A stretch of DNA of 64,000 bases, from the NCBI RefSeq assembly GCF_900113665.1, contig NZ_FOQD01000001.1, positions 310,001 to 374,000 on the forward strand, given 5' to 3'. The notes beneath the pieces are model-generated. The model searched no databases. It was not told the DNA's origin and saw nothing but the letters and a program-made list of their open reading frames with translations. Each line of letters starts with the position of its first letter. Within the stretch, counting starts at the first letter, position 1. Both the position numbers and the translations under genes were made by a program. The stretch is from Planctomicrobium piriforme (lineage in GTDB: Bacteria; Planctomycetota; Planctomycetia; Planctomycetales; Planctomycetaceae). Positions 9,206 to 18,700 of the stretch are shown piece by piece.

Positions 9206-10201
9206 TTAGAATTCGCCGACGATGTTTCCATCGTTGCGATTCTGGATGTTGCGGAAGATGTTGGCGTCGAGCGTGGCGATGCTCAGCGTGCGAACTCCCC
9301 CATCAATCGTAAGGGCGTTCGTGATTCCCGTTCCGTGCAAACTGCTGAACGACGAATAACCGGCGGGGTTGGCTGTCCGATAGGCGAACCATTCGGCGTA
9401 AACAGGAGTGACGCAGGCTCCGAAGTCCGGTGCATTGCTGCACGCAGCATATTTCTCATTCATGCTTTCCGTACCGCGATAATCGCTCCAGGGGCCGCCC
9501 GCGAAGATGTTCGTCGCGGTGTTGATGGCATCCATTCCCAGCGGGTGTGATGCCTGGTCGAGATAGGCTCTTTCACCGACGCAAATTGTATTTGACGTGC
9601 CATCGGTGACGTCCCGCATCTGATAGACGCGGTTGACGCCGAAAATGCCGCGATTTGTCGGCCACATTGTTGTCACCGAGCCGTTGTTCTGCACGACCCC
9701 TTCTCCATCAAAGATCCCGACATAGTTACCGTTAATGGCATAACCCATCACCGCGTAGTCGGTGGGACACTTGTAGAGTTCGGGAATCCGGTATTTGAAG
9801 TCGCTGTAGTCATAAGAGTAGGTGTAGTAGTTATACGACTGCCCTTTGATGTCGAGAGTTGTCACCGCCTTGCCGTCGAGCTTTTCGGCAACCGCATCGT
9901 ACATTCCCTTCTGCTCCAGGAACGGTAGCAGCTTCATCGGCCAGCCGAGTCCGGCCACTTGACCGCCTGCCAGAGTCGAGGGACTGACGACGCCTGGGGG
10001 AAAGGTATTGAAGGCATCGTGATAGTTGTGCAGGGCCAGGCCAAACTGCTTCAAATTGTTCTTGCACTGCGAGCGACGAGCCGCTTCTCGCGCCTGTTGG
10101 ACTGCTGGCAAAAGGAGCGAGACGAGGATCGCGATGATCGCAATGACCACCAGCAATTCAATTAGGGTGAAGCCTCTGTTTCGAGGTCGATAATGAGTCA
10201 T
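9206..10201 (-). CDS. DUF1559 prepilin-type N-methylation protein
   Basis: 331 residues from the ATG at 10201, which has GGAG seven bases upstream and puts the pilin-like leader (MTHYRPRNRG/FTLIELLVVIAI) at the N-terminus; the longer frame to 10294 is rejected. The signature QQAREAARRSQCKNNLKQFGLALHNYHD follows. The C-terminus has SLHGTGITNALTIDGGVRTLS, a variant of the H-GG-H...DG motif. Likely a pseudopilin-like surface protein, in tandem with another DUF1559 gene upstream and a lipoprotein gene downstream. Confidence 0.92.
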   Translation of the reverse strand: MTHYRPRNRGFTLIELLVVIAIIAILVSLLLPAVQQAREAARRSQCKNNLKQFGLALHNYHDAFNTFPPGVVSPSTLAGGQVAGLGWPMKLLPFLEQKGMYDAVAEKLDGKAVTTLDIKGQSYNYYTYSYDYSDFKYRIPELYKCPTDYAVMGYAINGNYVGIFDGEGVVQNNGSVTTMWPTNRGIFGVNRVYQMRDVTDGTSNTICVGERAYLDQASHPLGMDAINTATNIFAGGPWSDYRGTESMNEKYAACSNAPDFGACVTPVYAEWFAYRTANPAGYSSFSSLHGTGITNALTIDGGVRTLSIATLDANIFRNIQNRNDGNIVGEF

Positions 10202-10340
10202 GGAAGGTCTCCGCTTGTCTGCAAGTGTGATCGAAAGGAATTCAATAGATGTCGATGCCGCGTTGGGTCCGCGGCGCGATTTGCCGCACATCACAGGAAG
10301 TGGCGGTGATGGCCAAACTCGCTGTGCATCGCGATCAGGA

Positions 10341-11288
10341 TTAGAAATCGGGCACAGCGGTGCGGGTGCGGACTGTCGAGGCTCCGCTCAGCGTGTTTTT
10401 GTCAATATTTTCACTGACAAACTTCACCGCCCCGTCGCCCATCGCGAAGTGGGCTCCGCCGACGTGTGCGCTTGAGGCGCCAAGCTCTTGAGAATTCAGC
10501 ATCACGAACTGGCCGTGAATGGTGAAGTGATTGTTGTACTGACCTGTCTGCGTCGTCGCTCCGATGCAGCCGTCGACCGAACCGGTAATTGTCCGGGTGT
10601 AAGGCCAGCCGGTATACGACGTGTTGCCCTGGTAGCCACGGAAGATGCCCAGCCAGGTGGTCGGCATCGTCTGGTTACGCTCACCCAGCATCAACCAACT
10701 GGACATGTGGTTGCAGTCGGCAAAGCTCCATTTTCCGCCGGCCCAACTGCCAGGAGAGAGACTCATCACATAATTCGAAGCGGCGGCCAGCGGCATGCCT
10801 GTCGACGAGGGAGCCAGTTTTGTGTATCTGGCAACCTGGGTGCAGGCTCCGCTCGAAGCTGTTCCATAGGTGTTGGTAATACTGCCGCCGTCGGACCAGT
10901 AGACGGTGTCGCTCATGGGGTCGCTGGGGCAGCGATAAACCGCCAGGGAGGTGGCGTTCGGCACCATCAGTGCGCTAAATCCCGGATTGACCTGATTAAA
11001 CAAGGCCGTCTGCTCCAGCTGTGGCAGAATCGCCGCCCCCCAGGCGGCCACCGTTCGATCAGCGTAGGTGACATTGATGGGGCCGGTCTTGTGGACATCG
11101 TGGTAGTTGTGAACCGCCAGGGCGACGTTGTGCAGGTTGTTCTTGCACTGGCTGCGACGGGCCGCTTCGCGGGCGGACTGCACTGCCGGCAGCAACAGCG
11201 CGATCAGGATCGCGATGATCGCAATCACCACGAGCAACTCAATCAGCGTGAAGCCGCGGGCTCGTTGTGTGAAAAACTTTCGAGACAT
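10341..11288 (-). CDS. DUF1559 prepilin-type N-methylation protein
   Basis: 315 residues from the ATG at 11288, which has GGAGG seven bases upstream; the longer frame to 11447 has no comparable site. The leader ends in RG/FTLIELLVVIAIIAILIALLLPAVQ, followed by SAREAARRSQCKNNLHNVALAVHNYHD. The C-terminal motif is HVGGAHFAMGDGAVKFVSENID, the canonical H-GG-H...DG form. Probably co-transcribed with the DUF1559 gene at 9206-10201 (139-bp gap). Confidence 0.93.
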   Translation of the reverse strand: MSRKFFTQRARGFTLIELLVVIAIIAILIALLLPAVQSAREAARRSQCKNNLHNVALAVHNYHDVHKTGPINVTYADRTVAAWGAAILPQLEQTALFNQVNPGFSALMVPNATSLAVYRCPSDPMSDTVYWSDGGSITNTYGTASSGACTQVARYTKLAPSSTGMPLAAASNYVMSLSPGSWAGGKWSFADCNHMSSWLMLGERNQTMPTTWLGIFRGYQGNTSYTGWPYTRTITGSVDGCIGATTQTGQYNNHFTIHGQFVMLNSQELGASSAHVGGAHFAMGDGAVKFVSENIDKNTLSGASTVRTRTAVPDF

Positions 11289-11660
11289 CAAAAAACCTCC
11301 GCAATCCGTGGACAAAAATGACGTGATACCGTGAAGCAATTCACTTGAAAGCCGCCGCTGAGGAAGGCAGTGCAGAGCGGATGCCGCAGCGACAACATGA
11401 GTACGCGGGGCAAGAATTATCGCGGCGAGAAAACTGCCGCAAATCATTCATCCAAAATGACATACGACATGCATCAGGGCGCAGTCGCCGAGCAAACAAC
11501 CGGCAATATGTACTGCCGACTTCGATCCCGTATCGAAAACGTTGCGCGAGGGCAAAATTCACCTGCCTGAAAATGCACCCGACTTGCGCAGTCACAAGGC
11601 AATTTTTAATGTCGCTCTCAAGAGTCCGGGCGCGCGAGAAGTGTTCAGACCAGGAGCGAC
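11289..11660. other. Intergenic, no gene seen
   Basis: 372 bp between the AraC regulator and a DUF1559 gene, both on the minus strand. It must hold the DUF1559 promoter, but no box is clear enough to call. Open frames here lack a start with a ribosome-binding site and resemble nothing. Confidence 0.5.
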
Positions 11661-12614
11661 TTATGAGTTCGACCGGTAGACTTCCGGGCTGACCCCCACC
11701 TGCCGACGAAATTCTTCGCAAAACCGCGACTTGTGGCAGAAGCCCACCTGTGCAGCAACTTGTGACAGCGGGAGTTCCTGGGACGCGAACTGACGCAGCA
11801 AGCTCTTGGCCTGTTCAACGCGACGACGCAGGACAAACTGTTTGACTGAAACTCCGACTGACTGAGTGAATAACCGGGAAAAGTGGCATTCACTGACTCC
11901 GGCAATCGTTGCGAGCTGGCTGCGAGTCAGTTCGCCGCCGAGATGGGTTTCGATGTAGTCGACCACCCGCTGAATCGCGAGCGGACGCAATCGATCACTC
12001 TCAGCCACCCTAACATGCCGATGACCAGTCAGGGACAACAACTGCAGACAAATGCCGTCGAGGAATTCCGACGTGTCGTCGGGATCAACCGCACCCAGAC
12101 TTCGTTGATGTTGCGCCAACAGTCGCTTCAACATCAATTCCAGTCCGTCATCATAAAAAGAACGAGCCAGCAACGGGTCTAAAGCGGCCGCGCCGCTCCC
12201 CGACAGATCCTGCAACCTCGCCTCCAAAGCGGTTCTTTTCATCGTCAGCATGACCGTATGGAGCGGACCGGTCCCCTGGCATTTTTCCAACGCCTGCGTT
12301 TGCAGCAGCACCATCCGGCCCGGCTGATTGGGACGCTGGTAGTGACCCGTCCCCTGATCCACTTCCAGAGAGTTCTCTTTGCCGGAGTTCACCAGCAGTG
12401 AGAGCAAGAAATAGTCATCCATACCAAGCGGGTTGTGAAATGTTTCCGTGAGAATTACTTCGGAAATTCGAAATGTTCCGCCGGCGAGTTTGTAGAGATC
12501 TACTGCCACGACCCGGTCGCGGAAAATCGCCGGAGTGCGGTCGAATAAGTGGCATTGATCCACACTTTTCAGCTGGCGGCTGCGTCGAAGAATTTGATCC
12601 AGACGATCCATCAA
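11661..12614 (-). CDS. AraC family transcriptional regulator
   Basis: 317 residues. The C-terminal 100 residues form the double helix-turn-helix of AraC/XylS: first HTH around LTRSQLATIAGVSECHFSRLFTQ, then ELPLSQVAAQVGFCHKSRFCEEFRRQVGVSPEVYR. The N-terminal 200 residues are a diverged effector-binding region. It is divergent from a second AraC-type gene across a 357-bp shared upstream region and lies upstream of two DUF1559 genes, which might be its targets (inference). Confidence 0.9.
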   Translation of the reverse strand: MMDRLDQILRRSRQLKSVDQCHLFDRTPAIFRDRVVAVDLYKLAGGTFRISEVILTETFHNPLGMDDYFLLSLLVNSGKENSLEVDQGTGHYQRPNQPGRMVLLQTQALEKCQGTGPLHTVMLTMKRTALEARLQDLSGSGAAALDPLLARSFYDDGLELMLKRLLAQHQRSLGAVDPDDTSEFLDGICLQLLSLTGHRHVRVAESDRLRPLAIQRVVDYIETHLGGELTRSQLATIAGVSECHFSRLFTQSVGVSVKQFVLRRRVEQAKSLLRQFASQELPLSQVAAQVGFCHKSRFCEEFRRQVGVSPEVYRSNS

Positions 12615-12971
12615 CCACGGTCCAATCTGCAGGCACTGAGGTCAAATTGCAGGACTCATCGTAGGCCCGGAAACCGGTCGGGTCAAAACATTTTCCCACG
12701 CGACGCAGGCGGGATGGCGATGCTTTCAATTCAAAGAATAAAACGTATCCAGGCGTGTGATTGCGACTTCAGAATCGGATACGGATTCAGTCAGAAATTG
12801 CTGTCTGACTGCGCAAAATCGCACGCAAAAGTTGCAGCAGCAGCCCTCAACACGGGATACCTGACAGAATTTTGCGAGAGTGTGCCGGTGATCGCTTGAC
12901 CTGAACCCGTCACTACCGATGATGCTGATGCAAGACAGCGGGCTGCCGTTTTTGCGCATGTCGACTTGTGA
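12615..12971. promoter_or_regulatory. Divergent upstream region of two AraC-type genes
   Basis: 357 bp with no gene. It carries a direct repeat CGCAAAA at 12812-12818 and 12824-12830 (12 bases start to start), which could be an AraC-type half-site pair, and a CTTCAGAATCGGAT half-element at 12767-12780 shared with the hairpin at 6425-6477. Promoter boxes cannot be called with confidence. Confidence 0.35.
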
Positions 12972-13907
12972 ATGCAGTGTGATATGAACCCGCCGTTCTT
13001 CCATCCGGACTCTTTGCCCGCCCCGTCGACTTACGAAGACGTGTTTGCGGGAACGAAGGGGACCGTTTCGAAAAATGATGTTGAATTTCGCAGCAGCCGT
13101 CGCCGCTCACTGCAATTGGGGCGAGTGCGGATTCGCGAGGCGTTTCCCGGCCCGCCGATGCCGTATTACTGGCTGCGGTTTGCGGTCAGCGAAGCGCCGG
13201 CGACATACGAAATGAACTATGGAGACGGCTGGTTCAGGCGGCAGCCGAATTCGTTCATTCTGGTTCCTCCCAATGCCGAGTGCCGGATGCGGGGAGATTG
13301 TCGCGGCGATTTCGAGAGTCTGTTCCTGGCGTTTCCTGAAACGGAAGTGCGGCAGATCGCCGGCGAATTGCTCGAAACGGAAGGCGCGCATCTGCTGCGT
13401 GCGCCCAAGACAGAGATCGCCGACCCGTATGTGGGGGTCTTGCTCAAGCAGTTGTGGGCGCAATCGGGCGAGACATCGCTCGGCAGCGACATCATGGTGG
13501 AAGGGACGTTCATTTCGCTGCTGGGGCGGCTGTTGATGCTGGGGGAAGGCTCACGCGAAATGCCGGCAGTTCAGGAACGGGGAGGAGCCGCGATTGTGGA
13601 TCGGGCGGTCCGCTTCATGCGCGAGAACCTGAAGGCGAGAGTGTCGCTCGAAGAGATTGCAGGTGCGGCAAGAGTGAGCCGCCCGTATCTGACGCGGATC
13701 TTCAAACGCGAGACCGGCCGAACGGTTCACGATCACCTGGTAGAACTGCGGATCAAGCACGCGCAGGAACTCATCCGGTACTTTGGTAAGAACCTGACGC
13801 TGGCGGAGGTGGCCGAGCAATGCGGCTTCGCCAACGACGGGCACCTGATCCGGGCGTTCAACCAGCAACTCGGCATGACGCCACAACAGTTCCGCGAACG
13901 CGTGTGA
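12972..13907 (+). CDS. AraC family transcriptional regulator
   Basis: 311 residues; an alternative ATG lies at 12984 and neither has a clear ribosome-binding site. The N-terminal region resembles an AraC cupin-like ligand domain (PNSFILVPPNAECRMRGD). The C-terminus has two HTH motifs: VSLEEIAGAARVSRPYLTRIFK and LTLAEVAEQCGFANDGHLIRAF, followed by GMTPQQFRERV. Divergent from the other AraC gene at 11661-12614; a pair of mutual or shared regulators is possible. Confidence 0.9.
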   Translation: MQCDMNPPFFHPDSLPAPSTYEDVFAGTKGTVSKNDVEFRSSRRRSLQLGRVRIREAFPGPPMPYYWLRFAVSEAPATYEMNYGDGWFRRQPNSFILVPPNAECRMRGDCRGDFESLFLAFPETEVRQIAGELLETEGAHLLRAPKTEIADPYVGVLLKQLWAQSGETSLGSDIMVEGTFISLLGRLLMLGEGSREMPAVQERGGAAIVDRAVRFMRENLKARVSLEEIAGAARVSRPYLTRIFKRETGRTVHDHLVELRIKHAQELIRYFGKNLTLAEVAEQCGFANDGHLIRAFNQQLGMTPQQFRERV

Positions 13908-13924
13908 CGGCTGTTGATTTTCAG

Positions 13925-14254
13925 CTACAGCTTTTCCGCCATGCGTTTGGCGACCGGTTTGATGCGTTCAGGTTCGCTATAGCCGTTGAGCAGGTTGGCG
14001 TCGCTGAGGAGCGAAGCTTTCTTCGCCGGGTCTGTGACGTTTTTCTCGATGGATTCCGCAAGGCCTTCCAGCGAACTGCCCCCTTCTCCGGTCGTGGCAA
14101 TTTGTTCAAGCCGCTTCTTCAGATCGGTCGTGGAGTTATTAACGGCGACGAATCCCTGATCGGCTGCGGTCAGAGCTGGCTGACTGCTGCTGGAACCGCA
14201 ACCAGGCAGTGCCAGACCCAGACAGAGAACAGAAAGCAAAACGAATGACCGCAT
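13925..14254 (-). CDS. Small lipoprotein, function unknown
   Basis: 109 residues from the ATG at 14254, chosen because it places a lipoprotein signal (RSFVLLSVLCLGLALPGC) directly at the N-terminus; a longer frame to 14359 is less likely. After the lipidated Cys comes a Ser-rich linker and a mostly helical, charged domain (TTDLKKRLEQIATTG). Small lipoproteins of this kind are common in planctomycetes. It ends 17 bases from the convergent AraC gene. Confidence 0.7.
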   Translation of the reverse strand: MRSFVLLSVLCLGLALPGCGSSSSQPALTAADQGFVAVNNSTTDLKKRLEQIATTGEGGSSLEGLAESIEKNVTDPAKKASLLSDANLLNGYSEPERIKPVAKRMAEKL

Positions 14255-14464
14255 GGGCGCCCTTTGGGATTCGAAAACCATCGATGAATTGAGGAACGAG
14301 ACTGACTGTGCAATGCACGACCGGAGAAGGCCGTCAGACGGATGCCTCAGTGCTCTCATCCATCAATATCAGGCGATGCGTTAGCTGTCCAGAGTTGCAG
14401 GATGGGCATTGGATTTCTTCCTGGAATGTCGGAAGCGAGTCGACGGATCTTCGTTGTGATCGAC

Positions 14465-14491
14465 AAAAAAGCCCGTCCGGGGAACGGACGG
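14465..14491 (-). terminator. Rho-independent terminator downstream of thiC
   Basis: On the minus strand the stem CCGTCCG / CGGACGG with a five-base loop is followed by GC and six T. It lies about 30 bases beyond the thiC stop and fits its orientation. Confidence 0.8.
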
Positions 14492-14522
14492 ACTGAGTGG
14501 AATTTATGGGTCAGAGAGATGC

Positions 14523-16376
14523 TTATCTCGTGTGCAGTTCGACCAGCGTCACATCCTTCTGCAAAGCCTGAGCGGCTTCTGTGTCGACGTAGTCGCTATG
14601 GCAGTTGGCCTTGCCGGCTTCGGCGCCGACGGCTTTCTTCGTCTTGCTGGCGAGCTTGTGGATTTCTTCAGGCGAGAGGACGCCGCGCTTCTCGAGAATC
14701 GCCTGCTGCTCTGGGGTCAGGGCGGCGGTCTTCTTGGCGAGCTTCCACTGGTAGTCCTGATCTTTCCCTGACGCGAACTCAACGATCTCTTTGCTGATTC
14801 GCACGCTGCACCAGTCGTGCCCGCACATGGCGCAGAAGTCGGTGTCGACGTCGAGGTCTTCGTCGTGATAGGCCCGTGCGAGGTCGGGGTCGAAGCTGAG
14901 GTCGAAGTGCTTCTGCCAGTTCAGTGCGGCACGAGCTTTCGTCAGTTCGTCATCCTGGTCGCGAGAGCCGGGGATGCCCAGCGCCACGTCAGCGGCATGA
15001 GCCGCGATCTTGTAAGCCACGCAACCCTGCTTCACGTCGTCTTTCTTGGGGAGACCGAGGTGCTCCTTGGGAGTGACATAGCAGAGCATGCTGGCGCCAT
15101 GATAGCCGGCGGCGGTCGCTCCGATGCAGCTGGTGATATGGTCGTAGCCGGGGAACATGTCGGTCACCAGCGGGCCGAGAACATAGAACGGCGCCCCATG
15201 GCAAAGGGTCCGCTGCAACTTCATGTTGTATTCGATCTGATCGAACGGGACGTGGCCCGGCCCTTCGATCATCACCTGGACCCCTTTGCGCCAGGCTCGT
15301 TCGGTCAGCTCACCGAGTGTGGAGAGCTCGGACAGCTGGGCCCGGTCGGTGGCGTCGGCCAGACCCCCGGGTCGGAGTCCGTCGCCAATCGAGAAGGTGA
15401 CGTCGTACTCGCGCATGATGTCGCAGATGTCTTCCCACAGCGTGTACATGGGGTTCTGCTCGTTGTGGTCGATCATCCACTTGGCGAGCAGCGAGCCGCC
15501 GCGGGAGACGATGCCGATCAGACGTTCCTTCACATACGGCAGGTGTTCGCGAAGCACGCCGGCGTGAATCGTGAAGTAATCGACCCCCTGTCCCGCCTGA
15601 TGGCGAAGCGAAGAGAGAATGGCATCGGCGTCGAGATCGTAGAGCTTGCGACCGATGATCATCGAGTAGATGGGGACAGTGCCGATGGGGACATTGCTGT
15701 TGCGGATGATCGCGCCGCGGCACTCATCGATGTTGCCGCCGGTGGAGAGATCCATCACGGTGTCGGCGCCCCAGCGTTCCGCCCATTTCAGCTTCTCGAC
15801 TTCTTCATCGGTGCCGGACGAGATCGGCGAGGCTCCCATATTGGCGTTGATCTTGGTTTTCGAAGCCCGGCCGATAGCCATCGGATCGAGTTGATAGCTC
15901 AAATGCACCTTGTTCGCGGGAATGACCATGCGTCCCGCAGCGACTTCATCCCGCACCTGTTCCGGCGAGAGATGTCCTTCTCGCTCGGCAACCCGAGTCA
16001 TTTCGGGAGTCACGATGCCGAGCCGGGCATTCTCAAGTTGAGTCGAAGGCTCGAAGCCAGCCGGATAGGTGACGGTGCGCTCGATGCCGTTCGATTGTGC
16101 GAACGTTGAGCGTTGAGGGTTGAGCGTTGAGGAAACCTGTCTGGCTCTGGACTCTCGACTCTGAACACTCAACTCTTCCGTGCTCCACCCTTCCGGCAAA
16201 AAGTCCCAGGCCGTTTTTTCCGACGGTTGCGGCATGCCCGGCGTGTCGGGTGAAGAGAACGTCCAGCGGCCTTCCGCTCCGGGAGCCAGGCGCGGCTTTT
16301 TCGCGAAGCTGCCGGGAGAGGTTCCGGCGGCGGTGGAGGAAGGGTTCTGGCCGAGTTCTGGAAGTTCGTAATTCAT
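14523..16376 (-). CDS. thiC: Phosphomethylpyrimidine synthase ThiC
   Basis: 617 residues. ThiC is a radical-SAM-like 4Fe-4S enzyme that turns aminoimidazole ribotide into HMP-phosphate for thiamine synthesis. Visible blocks: TYPAGFEPSTQLENARLGIVTPEM, NANMGASPISS, WGADTVMDLSTGGNIDE, MIEGPGHVPFDQIEYNM and, near the C-terminus, the cluster motif CAMCGHDWC. The catalytic core is complete. Residues about 65-92, before the core, are encoded by a quasi-repeat block (SSTLNPQRSTF and SVQSRESRAR) that looks like an in-frame insertion in the poorly conserved N-terminal part. No TPP riboswitch is recognisable upstream (no CTGAGA or AACCTGAT element on the minus strand in 16377-16640). A terminator follows. 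Confidence 0.97.
   Translation of the reverse strand: MNYELPELGQNPSSTAAGTSPGSFAKKPRLAPGAEGRWTFSSPDTPGMPQPSEKTAWDFLPEGWSTEELSVQSRESRARQVSSTLNPQRSTFAQSNGIERTVTYPAGFEPSTQLENARLGIVTPEMTRVAEREGHLSPEQVRDEVAAGRMVIPANKVHLSYQLDPMAIGRASKTKINANMGASPISSGTDEEVEKLKWAERWGADTVMDLSTGGNIDECRGAIIRNSNVPIGTVPIYSMIIGRKLYDLDADAILSSLRHQAGQGVDYFTIHAGVLREHLPYVKERLIGIVSRGGSLLAKWMIDHNEQNPMYTLWEDICDIMREYDVTFSIGDGLRPGGLADATDRAQLSELSTLGELTERAWRKGVQVMIEGPGHVPFDQIEYNMKLQRTLCHGAPFYVLGPLVTDMFPGYDHITSCIGATAAGYHGASMLCYVTPKEHLGLPKKDDVKQGCVAYKIAAHAADVALGIPGSRDQDDELTKARAALNWQKHFDLSFDPDLARAYHDEDLDVDTDFCAMCGHDWCSVRISKEIVEFASGKDQDYQWKLAKKTAALTPEQQAILEKRGVLSPEEIHKLASKTKKAVGAEAGKANCHSDYVDTEAAQALQKDVTLVELHTR
16104..16183. repeat. Quasi-repeat embedded in the thiC coding region
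   Basis: Plus-strand GTTGAGCG/GTTGAGGG units (16104-16132) are followed by CTCTGGA-CTCTCGA-CTCTGAA-CACTCAA units (16145-16183), the two halves being roughly inverted relative to one another. It lies wholly inside thiC and keeps its reading frame. Confidence 0.6.
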
Positions 16377-16757
16377 GCTGCAGAAATCCTTTCCGCTTCA
16401 AAGGCGGAGTTTCCTGTCGTGCGGACATCACTGGTGAACATTCATCGTATCGATGGTATGGAAGAGCGTCTACAAAGTTTCGCGGGCAATCAGCCGCTGG
16501 AGGCCGGAACCGATTGTCGCCAAAGCCGCGTTCCTCAATCAATTTGCCGGGATTCAGGGGACAGAACCGATTCTCTGCCCGTTGCGTGCGGTGTGGTCGC
16601 GGTTACAATGCCCGATTCCCATTTTTGCCCGGCCTGACGGTCAATGAGACCGCCGGGGCGGCCGGTTCGTTCCGGCCGCGGCTCAAGTGATTCACAATGC
16701 TTAAAACTGACTGCGGCGTGTGAGACGTTGATTTACGTTCGCAGTGCGAGACGATTC
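16377..16757. other. Divergent thiC/guaA upstream region
   Basis: 381 bp with no gene. It should hold the promoters of both housekeeping genes. No riboswitch, operator or clear -35/-10 pair is recognised. Confidence 0.5.
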
Positions 16758-18332
16758 ATGACCCCTGCTCCTGCCGCCGGTTCTGCGATTCCCTCCCAGG
16801 ACACGATTCTTGTTCTCGACTTCGGTTCGCAAACGGCCCAGTTGATCGCCCGCCGCGTCCGCGACCAGCAAGTGTTCTGCCAACTGGTGCGGCATGACCT
16901 GAGCGCCGCGCGGATCCGTGAAATCAATCCCAAAGGGCTGATTCTCTCGGGCGGGCCTGCCAGTTGTTATGCCCCCGGCGCACCGCAGCTTGATCCAGGC
17001 ATCTTCGACCTCGGGATTCCGATCCTCGGCATCTGCTACGGCATGCAGGTGAGCTGCCGGGCATTGGGCTGTGAAGTGAAGCCAGGGAAGTCGCGTGAGT
17101 TCGGGCACACCGAGATGCACTGCGACACCGACAACGCACTCTTCAAAGGGCTGCCGAAAAGCTTCACCACCTGGATGAGCCACGGCGATCGGGTCGAGAA
17201 TCTCGACACGCAGTTTGTAGTCCTGGCAAAAACCTCCGACTGCCCGAACGCGGCGATTCGTCATCGCGAGAAGCCGATTTACGGATTGCAGTTCCACCCG
17301 GAAGTCTCACATACGCAGCATGGCGAGCATCTGCTGGGGAACTTCATCCGCAACATCTGCGGTTGTGACGGCACCTGGAAGATCTCGTCGTTCATCGAAC
17401 AGCAGATCACCGAGATCCGCGAACGAGTCGGCAAGCGGCGCGTGATCTGCGGGCTATCAGGCGGGGTGGATTCGTCCGTGACCGCCGCGCTGCTCTATCA
17501 ATCGATCGGCTCGCAACTGACCTGCATTTTCGTGGACAACGGCCTGCTCCGCAAAGGGGAGCGGGAACAGGTGGAGTACGAGTTCAGCGAACACTTCAAA
17601 ACCGACCTGCATGTCGTCGACGCGGCCGACCGATTTCTGGACGCGCTGGCCGGCGTGAGCGAACCGCAGGCGAAGCGGAAAGCGATCGGCAAGACGTTTA
17701 TCGACGTGTTCAAAGATGAAGCCCGACAGATTGACGACGCGCATTTTCTGGCACAGGGAACGCTGTATCCTGACGTGATCGAATCAGGCGGGAATCCCGA
17801 CGGTCCTTCGGCGACGATCAAGTATCACCACAACGTCGGCGGCTTGCCTGCGGAACTGGGCTTTGAACTCATCGAACCGCTGCGGATGCTGTTCAAGGAT
17901 GAAGTCCGCCGAATGGGCCAGGAACTGGGTCTGCCGGACGGCTTGATCTGGCGGCATCCATTCCCTGGTCCTGGCTTGGCAGTCCGCTGCCTGGGCGAGA
18001 TCACCAAGGCACGTCTCGATACGCTCCGCGAAGCGGATGCGGTCTTCACGGAAGAGCTGCATGAGACAGGCACCTACCGCAAGGTGCAGCAAGCGTTTGC
18101 CGTGCTGCTGCCGCTGCAGACGGTAGGAGTGATGGGTGATGCGAGAACCTATGAAGACGTGATCGCCCTGCGGTCGGTCGACACCGATAACTTCATGACG
18201 GCCGATTGGTCGAAGCTGCCGTACGACTTGCTGCAACGGGTCTCGACCAAGATCATCAACAGCGTGCGGGGAGTGAATCGAGTGGTGTACGACATCAGCT
18301 CGAAGCCGCCGAGCACGATTGAATGGGAATAG
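16758..18332 (+). CDS. guaA: GMP synthase (glutamine-hydrolysing)
   Basis: 524 residues from the ATG at 16758 (the longer frame to 16644 adds unlike sequence). It makes GMP from XMP, ATP and glutamine. The N-terminal amidotransferase has VLDFGSQTAQLIARR, LSGGPASCY, the nucleophile motif GICYGMQ and the H..E pair in LQFHPEVSHTQHG. The PP-ATPase has the P-loop CGLSGGVDSSVTAALL, and the C-terminus ends in the family-typical PPSTIEWE. Complete and of normal length. Confidence 0.98.
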   Translation: MTPAPAAGSAIPSQDTILVLDFGSQTAQLIARRVRDQQVFCQLVRHDLSAARIREINPKGLILSGGPASCYAPGAPQLDPGIFDLGIPILGICYGMQVSCRALGCEVKPGKSREFGHTEMHCDTDNALFKGLPKSFTTWMSHGDRVENLDTQFVVLAKTSDCPNAAIRHREKPIYGLQFHPEVSHTQHGEHLLGNFIRNICGCDGTWKISSFIEQQITEIRERVGKRRVICGLSGGVDSSVTAALLYQSIGSQLTCIFVDNGLLRKGEREQVEYEFSEHFKTDLHVVDAADRFLDALAGVSEPQAKRKAIGKTFIDVFKDEARQIDDAHFLAQGTLYPDVIESGGNPDGPSATIKYHHNVGGLPAELGFELIEPLRMLFKDEVRRMGQELGLPDGLIWRHPFPGPGLAVRCLGEITKARLDTLREADAVFTEELHETGTYRKVQQAFAVLLPLQTVGVMGDARTYEDVIALRSVDTDNFMTADWSKLPYDLLQRVSTKIINSVRGVNRVVYDISSKPPSTIEWE

Positions 18333-18439
18333 GACGGAAGAAGGGGTCGGGGGCCAGGATTCAGGGATCAGGGGGAAGAGAACCAGATTCAGGGCCAACG
18401 CGCCTTCTGCTTTGCCAGTTTGTGAGTCAGGATGCTTTC

Positions 18440-18700
18440 ATGCACCTCAAACTGACCGAAGAAATCGAATCTGCCGTCATGCGGCAGGGCGGTCCGCTTC
18501 ATGTTTTCGGAACGGATGAGAGCACTACCTATGTCATTATGACCGCAGTGCAATTCGAGCAGATTCGAGTTTTGCTCAACGAAGGACTACTCCCTCTGGA
18601 GACAAAACTGGGACTGCTCCGACAGGCTGGAAAGCGCGCCGGATGGGATGACCCTGAGATGGACGCCTACGACCATTACGACGAGAACCACCGCTCATGA
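18440..18700 (+). CDS. Antitoxin-like small protein, orphan
   Basis: 86 residues from the ATG at 18440. An acidic C-terminus (GWDDPEMDAYDHYDENH) and a short N-terminal beta/alpha segment (FGTDESTTYVIMTAVQFEQI) resemble antitoxins that precede PemK/MazF-like toxins, but this is a resemblance only. Its stop overlaps the next start as ATGA, the coupling normally seen between antitoxin and toxin; here the next gene is an ABC ATPase and no toxin is present. Confidence 0.6.
   Translation: MHLKLTEEIESAVMRQGGPLHVFGTDESTTYVIMTAVQFEQIRVLLNEGLLPLETKLGLLRQAGKRAGWDDPEMDAYDHYDENHRS

Noticed and set aside
14817..16109. 430-codon frame antisense to thiC
   Set aside because: Shadow frame from high-GC codon bias; thiC on the other strand is unmistakable.
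16377..16640. TPP riboswitch upstream of thiC
   Set aside because: Searched by eye on the minus strand for CTGAGA and AACCTGAT-type elements and found none.
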